NCBI GenBank assembly: GCA_947627205.1
Contig: CANQVE010000001.1
Span: 62,001 to 126,000, forward strand
DNA from: an uncultured Clostridia bacterium
Lineage (GTDB): Bacteria; Bacillota; Clostridia; Oscillospirales; Ruminococcaceae
Length of the DNA stretch: 64,000 bases
Direction: 5' to 3'
Shown here: piece by piece, positions 60,427-64,000 of the stretch
Layout: every line of letters begins with the position of its first letter
Position numbering within the stretch: the stretch's first letter is position 1
Position numbers and translations under genes: made by a program
The notes under the pieces: generated by a model
Database searches by the model: none
What the model saw: only the letters and a program-made list of their open reading frames with translations
Told to the model about the DNA's origin: nothing

Positions 60427-60537
60427 AAAAAATCCCCCTGAGTACCACCATCAGGGGGATATTTTTGTGAACCTGTGGAAATTTTAGCGTTTCCTATCTC
60501 ACAATTACGTTACAGAATATTGAAAAGAATTTGTCAA
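60427..60537 (-). ncRNA. Candidate antisense-type small RNA, copy 1 (weak promoter)
   Basis: Minus-strand TTGACA (60532-60537) with 17-bp spacer but TGTAAC (60509-60514) in place of TATAAT, so the -10 has lost its two most conserved positions. The RNA would run about 60502 to 60427 (76 nt) and end in a hairpin with six T. It converges on the XRE gene. The coordinates given include the promoter. Confidence 0.5.
60433..60466. terminator. Bidirectional terminator, copy 1
   Basis: TCCCCCTGA (60433-60441) and TCAGGGGGA (60451-60459), 9-nt loop. T runs occur on both sides: TATTTTTG on plus and GATTTTTTATG on minus. It would end the XRE transcript and the copy-1 small RNA. Confidence 0.85.
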
Positions 60538-60555
60538 TTGTTTTTATGACATAAA

Positions 60556-60584
60556 TTGACAAATAACTTCAACTATGATATAAT
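60556..60584 (+). promoter_or_regulatory. Consensus SigA promoter of the Fst-like peptide
   Basis: TTGACA (60556-60561) and TATAAT (60579-60584), 17-bp spacer, perfect consensus. Start near 60591, so the mRNA begins GCCGGTTACCACCC. Confidence 0.9.
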
Positions 60585-60632
60585 ACATTTGCCGGTTACC
60601 ACCCGAGCTTTATGCGAGGGGAGGTGAAATCT

Positions 60633-60719
60633 GTGGATATAATTTTGGCGTTTTTAATATCCGTCGCAGCAGGTCTGTTCGTAGAAGCGGTCTACAATTG
60701 GCTCGACGTAGAACAGTAA
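60633..60719 (+). CDS. Fst/Ldr-like small membrane peptide, putative type I toxin
   Basis: 28 codons from GTG at 60633, with GGGGAGGTGA ending about 6 nt upstream. The peptide reads (M)DIILAFLISVAAGLFVEA then VYNWLDVEQ: a single hydrophobic helix followed by Tyr, Trp-Leu-Asp and an acidic tail. This is the architecture of the Fst family (hydrophobic core, aromatic or basic hinge, xLD, charged end). It is too short for routine gene calling. Its mRNA has a consensus promoter, a 42-nt leader containing TACCACCC, and a hairpin at its 3' end shared with a convergent small RNA. Toxicity is inferred from this layout, not shown. Confidence 0.72.
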   Translation: MDIILAFLISVAAGLFVEAVYNWLDVEQ

Positions 60720-60734
60720 TCGGTAAGCCTACAT

Positions 60735-60809
60735 AAAAAGTCCCCCTGAGTACCACCCTCAGGGGGATATTCTGTGAACCTGTGGAAATTTTGGCGTTTC
60801 CTATCTCAC
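60735..60809 (-). ncRNA. Candidate type I antitoxin RNA (about 75 nt)
   Basis: Predicted start near 60809, seven bases after the -10 box. The end is in the hairpin CCCCCTGAG...CTCAGGGGG followed by CTTTTTA. The RNA overlaps only the 3' end of the peptide mRNA, and its terminator loop GGGTGGTA is complementary to TACCACCC (60597-60604) in the peptide mRNA leader. This two-site arrangement resembles the par (fst/RNAII) locus of Enterococcus. Expression is inferred from promoter and terminator. Confidence 0.72.
60741..60767. terminator. Shared hairpin terminator, copy 2
   Basis: TCCCCCTGAG (60741-60750) and CTCAGGGGGA (60758-60767), loop TACCACC. The T run is strong for the minus strand (CTTTTTA) and weak for the plus strand (TATTCT). 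Confidence 0.85.
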
Positions 60810-60815
60810 GATTGT

Positions 60816-60844
60816 ATTATAGCATATTGAAAAGAATTTGTCAA
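60816..60844 (-). promoter_or_regulatory. Consensus SigA promoter of the antitoxin-like RNA
   Basis: TTGACA (60839-60844) and TATAAT (60816-60821), minus strand, 17-bp spacer, perfect consensus. Confidence 0.9.
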
Positions 60845-60880
60845 GAGTTTTTGTAAAATAATATTTTCACTTATATGCTT

Positions 60881-62089
60881 TTAAACTTCCTTGCCCTCGA
60901 CAAGTGCTTTTGTATCGCGCGCAATAAGAAGCTCCTCATTTGTGGGAACCACCCAGACTTCTACCTTGCTGTCGGGAGCAGAAATTTTTGCGAGCTTTCC
61001 GTGGAGACCTTTGTTTGCTTCCTTGTCGAGCTTTATGCCGAGGTATTCCATATTCGAGCATACGTCCTCGCGCAGATCGTCGGAATTCTCGCCGATACCG
61101 CCCGTAAACAGAACAGCGTCAAGTCCGTTCATTATAGCCGCATAAGAACCGATATACTTCTTTATCTCATAGCGGAGCATTTCAAGCGCGAGCTTTGCTC
61201 TCTTGTTTCCGTCAGCCGCCGCGGCACCGAGGTCGCGCGCGTCGCTCGAAACTCCCGAAACGCCGAGGAAGCCCGACTTTTTGTTCATATAATCGCTCGT
61301 TTCATTGGGAGACAGCCCCATTTTGTTCTGAATGAACGTAACAGCCGAAGCGTCTACGCTTCCGCAGCGTGTTCCCATAATAACGCCGTCAAGAGGAGTA
61401 AAGCCCATTGTAGTATCAATTGACTTTCCGCCCTCTACAGCGGTTATTGACGAGCCGTTTCCGAGGTGGCAGGAAACTATCTTCAGGTCTTTTATGTCCT
61501 TTCCCATAGCATCCGCAAGAGCCTTTGAAACAAAGCGGTGCGATGTTCCGTGGAAGCCGTATTTTCTGACATGATACTTCTCATAGCACTCATAAGGAAG
61601 TCCGTACATAAACGCCTTTTCGGGCATTGTCGCATGGAACGCCGTATCGAAAACGGCTACCTGGGGAGTACCGGGAGCAAGAACCTTTTTGCAGGCTCTG
61701 AGAGCCAGGGCGTTCGGGTGGTTATGAACGGGCGCAAGCTCCGAAAGAGCGTCTATTGCGTCAATGACAGCGTCGTCTGCAAGTATCGTCTTTCCGAACT
61801 GCTCTCCGCCGTGGACAACTCTGTGTCCTACAGCAGAAATTTCGTCCATAGACTTTACTACCGCCGCGTCGCCTGTGGTAAGCACCTCTACCAGCTTTTC
61901 AAAAGCCTCGGTATGAGTCGGAAAATCGCAGTCTGTATCTACTACTTTTCCGTCAAACGTAGTGTGCTTGATGTGACCGCCGATACCTATTCTGTCGCAG
62001 TTTCCCTTTGCTATAACGCTCTCGTTGTCCATATCGAGAAGCTGATATTTAAGCGAGGAGCTGCCGGCATTGATAACTAAGATCTTCAT
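60881..62089 (-). CDS. ackA: Acetate kinase
   Basis: 402 aa. Interconverts acetyl phosphate plus ADP and acetate plus ATP, the ATP-yielding step of acetate fermentation. It starts MKILVINAGSSSLKYQL. Active-site motifs are GHRVVHGGEQF near residue 90, YGFHGTSHRFVS near 175, HLGNGSSITAV near 207, and LFTGGIGENSDDLREDV near 322. The start at 62089 has AAAGGA about 10 nt upstream; the frame's extra 26 codons upstream are not conserved-looking. No pta is adjacent. It is divergent from tmcAL. Confidence 0.97.
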   Translation of the reverse strand: MKILVINAGSSSLKYQLLDMDNESVIAKGNCDRIGIGGHIKHTTFDGKVVDTDCDFPTHTEAFEKLVEVLTTGDAAVVKSMDEISAVGHRVVHGGEQFGKTILADDAVIDAIDALSELAPVHNHPNALALRACKKVLAPGTPQVAVFDTAFHATMPEKAFMYGLPYECYEKYHVRKYGFHGTSHRFVSKALADAMGKDIKDLKIVSCHLGNGSSITAVEGGKSIDTTMGFTPLDGVIMGTRCGSVDASAVTFIQNKMGLSPNETSDYMNKKSGFLGVSGVSSDARDLGAAAADGNKRAKLALEMLRYEIKKYIGSYAAIMNGLDAVLFTGGIGENSDDLREDVCSNMEYLGIKLDKEANKGLHGKLAKISAPDSKVEVWVVPTNEELLIARDTKALVEGKEV

Positions 62090-62138
62090 TGTTTCAAATT
62101 TCCTTTCATATAATAAAAATAGCCACATAGCCACTTTC

Positions 62139-62167
62139 ATTTTAAAACATTTATTAAAAAAAATCAA
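62139..62167 (-). promoter_or_regulatory. SigA promoter of ackA
   Basis: TTGATT (62162-62167) and TAAAAT (62139-62144), minus strand, 17-bp spacer. A direct repeat GTGGCTAT-GTGGCTAT follows at the start site. Confidence 0.65.
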
Positions 62168-62186
62168 GGGCTTTTGTAAAATTTTA

Positions 62187-62215
62187 TTGATTTTATTTAA
62201 GAAATGTTGTAAAAT
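62187..62215 (+). promoter_or_regulatory. SigA promoter of tmcAL
   Basis: TTGATT (62187-62192) and TAAAAT (62210-62215), 17-bp spacer. Its -35 is only 19 bp from the ackA -35, so the two promoters are back to back. Confidence 0.65.
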
Positions 62216-62248
62216 ATACTAAGTAAATAATTTTAAAAGAGGACATCT

Positions 62249-63418
62249 ATGTATACGGCGGCAGTTATTGCGGAATTTAACCCGTTCCATAACGGGCATA
62301 AACACCTTATTGAAACGGCGCGGAAAGCGGGAGCAACACACGTTTTATGCATTATGAGCGGAAATTTTGTCCAGCGCGGAGACGCGGCGATATTCGACAA
62401 ATTTGCACGCGCAAGGGCTGCTCTCGAAAACGGCGCAGATCTTGTAATTGAACTTCCCGCAAGGTTTTCGCTTATGTCTGCGGAGGGATTTGCAAGGGGC
62501 GCGGTCGGAATCTTATCCGAGCTTAATGTTACGGATATGCTTGCTTTCGGGAGCGAATGCGGAGATATTTCGGCTCTTGAAAAAGCGGCGGCGGCTGTGA
62601 GACAATGCATACGCTCCGATAAATTCTGCGAGCAGATAAAGCTGGGGAAAAGCTATCCCGCGGCTTTACAGTTTGCCGTTAAGGAATACTGCGGCGAGGA
62701 TATCGGCGAAATTTTAAAAAGCCCGAACAACACCCTCGGCATAGAATATCTAAATGCGCTTGAAAAGCTGAAAAACCGCATAAAGCCTTTTACGGTAAAG
62801 CGTACCGTTCCTCACGGAGAACAGGGCTTTGAAAACGGGGAATTTGCGAGCGCGTCGCTTATACGGCAGATGATAATAAACGGCGAGGACTATTCCGCTT
62901 TTGCGCCCGTTATAAACGAGCCGACGGCTGATATTTCACGGCTTGAGCGCGCGGTGCTTTCAAAACTAAGGTCGCTTTCCGAGGAAGAATTCCTCGGCGG
63001 GGCGGACTGTTCTAACGGTTTGGGAGAAAGGCTGTATAAAGCCGTAAAAAAAGCGGGGAGCCTAGATGAGCTGTACTTCCTCGCAAAAAACAAGAGCATA
63101 ACTTTAGCAAGGGTACGCCGAGCGGCGCTGTGTTTGTTTCTCGGCATAACGAAAGAATTTTCGCCGCCCGCTTATATACGCGTTCTGGGAATGAATGAGC
63201 GCGGAAAGGAAATTCTTTCGGCGGCGAAATGCAGACTGCCCGTGGACACTTCGCTGAAAGCGCTGTCATCGGCTTCTGCCTCGGCACACAGGCAGGCTTA
63301 TTCCGAAGCAAGGCTCGGAGATATTTACGCTCTTGCGTTTGAAACGCCCATTCCTTGCGGATATGATTTTACCGCAAAGCCCGTTATTATCCGAAACCAA
63401 AATAGAGGTACTGTATGA
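62249..63418 (+). CDS. tmcAL: tRNA(Met) cytidine acetate ligase TmcAL
   Basis: 389 aa (YlbM family). Forms N4-acetylcytidine at the wobble position of elongator tRNA-Met from acetate and ATP. The nucleotidyltransferase signature VIAEFNPFHNGHKHLIETAR near residue 6 holds the HxGH motif, and CIMSGNFVQRGDAAIFDKFARARAAL follows near 34. GADLVIELPARFSLMSAEGFARGAV is diagnostic. It lies divergent from ackA, whose product metabolises the same acetate. Its stop TGA overlaps the ATG of the next gene, so the two are coupled. Confidence 0.93.
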   Translation: MYTAAVIAEFNPFHNGHKHLIETARKAGATHVLCIMSGNFVQRGDAAIFDKFARARAALENGADLVIELPARFSLMSAEGFARGAVGILSELNVTDMLAFGSECGDISALEKAAAAVRQCIRSDKFCEQIKLGKSYPAALQFAVKEYCGEDIGEILKSPNNTLGIEYLNALEKLKNRIKPFTVKRTVPHGEQGFENGEFASASLIRQMIINGEDYSAFAPVINEPTADISRLERAVLSKLRSLSEEEFLGGADCSNGLGERLYKAVKKAGSLDELYFLAKNKSITLARVRRAALCLFLGITKEFSPPAYIRVLGMNERGKEILSAAKCRLPVDTSLKALSSASASAHRQAYSEARLGDIYALAFETPIPCGYDFTAKPVIIRNQNRGTV

Positions 63419-64000
63419 GCAATTTTGATGAACTAAGAACTAAACATCCGCTGTTTATCTATCACAGCTATGAGCTTAGCGAAAACAGCCTTACTTTCCA
63501 CTTTCAGATGGACGAATATCATTTTTATCCGAAGTGGGAATTTGACAAAAACTATTTGCAAGGGAATTTTTCACGGCTTCAGCTCGAAGAAGCGGCGTTC
63601 TCGCTGGGAATGGCGGAGCTTGTTTCATACTGGAAGTGCAGTTGCTGTCCTACGGTTGAAATAAAATGCAAAGGGCTTTCCGAATGGCAGAAAGAATGGT
63701 GGAAAAAGCTCTATTTTAACGGCTTGGGAGAATTTTTTTACCGAAACGGCATTGAAGCAGAATTTGACAGCTTTATGACAATAATCGCGCCCGAAAGCGA
63801 ACCGCTTCCCGAAACGAACAGCGTTCTGAACGGCGCGCTTGTTCCCGTGGGCGGAGGAAAGGACAGCGCCCTTACTCTTGAAATTCTTAAACAGGCTAAA
63901 GAGGACATAACGCCATATATTATAAACTCGCGAAAAGCAACAGCAGGCTGTGTCGAAGCGGCGGGCATTTCTCCCGAAAAGACGGTTTGTCCCCACAGAA
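63415..64000 (+). CDS. PP-loop protein, MurL-like (partial, 3' end beyond window)
   Basis: 195 codons are visible, starting MSNFDELRTKHPLFIYHSYEL. A mixed N-terminal domain of about 135 residues contains HFYPKWEFD and CSCCPTVEIKC. At about residue 143 comes VPVGGGKDSALTLEILK, a PP-loop-type ATP-binding motif, and then INSRKATAGCVEAAGI. This order fits MurL, which epimerises the terminal L-Glu of UDP-MurNAc-L-Ala-L-Glu by adenylation. The assignment is from memory of family style and moderate; another PP-loop enzyme is possible. The ATG overlaps the tmcAL stop (ATGA). Confidence 0.6.
   Translation, partial: MSNFDELRTKHPLFIYHSYELSENSLTFHFQMDEYHFYPKWEFDKNYLQGNFSRLQLEEAAFSLGMAELVSYWKCSCCPTVEIKCKGLSEWQKEWWKKLYFNGLGEFFYRNGIEAEFDSFMTIIAPESEPLPETNSVLNGALVPVGGGKDSALTLEILKQAKEDITPYIINSRKATAGCVEAAGISPEKTVCPHR

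Larger units (their letters stand above)
60422..60537. repeat. Direct repeat, copy 1, of the antisense-RNA unit
   Basis: About 115 bp nearly identical to 60729-60844: hairpin CCCCCTGA...TCAGGGGG, then the shared stretch TGTGAACCTGTGGAAATTTT, GCGTTTCCTATCTCAC, and AGAATTTGTCAA. Differences cluster in the loop and in the -10 region on the minus strand. Confidence 0.9.
60729..60844. repeat. Direct repeat, copy 2, of the antisense-RNA unit
   Basis: Partner of 60422-60537. It contains the shared hairpin, the TGTGAACCTGTGG stretch and an intact minus-strand promoter. The two copies flank the peptide gene in the same orientation. Confidence 0.9.

Noticed and set aside
62090-62167. N-terminal extension of ackA by 26 codons
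   Set aside because: It overlaps the ackA promoter elements and does not resemble acetate kinase; the internal ATG begins the standard MKILVINAGSSS.

Overview
The window reads as a housekeeping stretch of a chromosome from a spore-forming member of the Clostridia. The best guess is an Oscillospiraceae/Ruminococcaceae-type gut organism, but this is inferred from protein style only. The indicators are an intact SpoIVB protease (sporulation), RNase J, a PASTA Ser/Thr kinase, MutS/MutL with an endonuclease-type MutL, a RemA-type regulator, RecD2, a GdpP-like c-di-AMP phosphodiesterase, and SigA promoters that nearly all carry exactly 17-bp spacers. Most genes lie on the minus strand.

Layout, in window order. 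1-11048 is a long minus-strand run, transcribed prmA, small membrane protein, recD2, comF, miaB, ylbF-like, mutS, mutL, miaA (cut by the window edge). 11291-14659 holds a lipoprotein, the tmRNA gene ssrA, a secreted CAP-domain protein and a CopZ-like metal-binding protein. 15381-27099 is the conserved Firmicutes cluster remA, gmk, priA, def, def, fmt, rsmB, rlmN, prpC, prkC, rsgA, without rpoZ and coaBC and with two def genes. 28019-32087 has a DRE-TIM aldolase-like enzyme, two zinc-ribbon membrane proteins facing each other, and a GNAT. 32156-41790 is rnj, gdpP, rplI, dnaB, tilS, hpt, ftsH. 42447-49390 has spoIVB (+), a ClpC-like unfoldase (-), a DUF3343/cysteine-desulfurase pair (+) and asnB (+). 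50034-58869 holds a YegP-like protein, recO, a MATE transporter, mgsA, a MinD-like ATPase and the mreBCD-PBP2 cell-shape cluster. 59266-64000 has a SHOCT protein, an XRE regulator, a type I toxin-antitoxin-like locus, ackA, tmcAL and a truncated MurL-like gene.

The intergenic DNA is unusual. Arrays of imperfect heptads (consensus close to AGAGGTA/AGAGGCA/AGAGGCT) sit beside the 3' ends of many genes, often as inverted pairs. Three copies of a larger composite element (about 14770-15348, 27240-27990, 49426-49955) share conserved flanks around a GGCGCC-bounded core whose internal palindrome differs in every copy. Neither is explained by coding.

The best candidate for an undescribed system is at 60418-60846. 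A 28-codon Fst-like membrane peptide has its own consensus promoter. It faces a ~75-nt RNA transcribed convergently from another consensus promoter, and both end in a shared hairpin. A second, probably weakened copy of the antisense RNA gene lies just upstream, behind an XRE regulator. Other regulatory observations are four 11-bp-phased boxes before the prkC promoter, a ~337-nt leader on the RNase J mRNA, and a promoter/hairpin module shared by ssrA and hpt. No tRNA, rRNA, CRISPR, transposase or prophage genes were seen.
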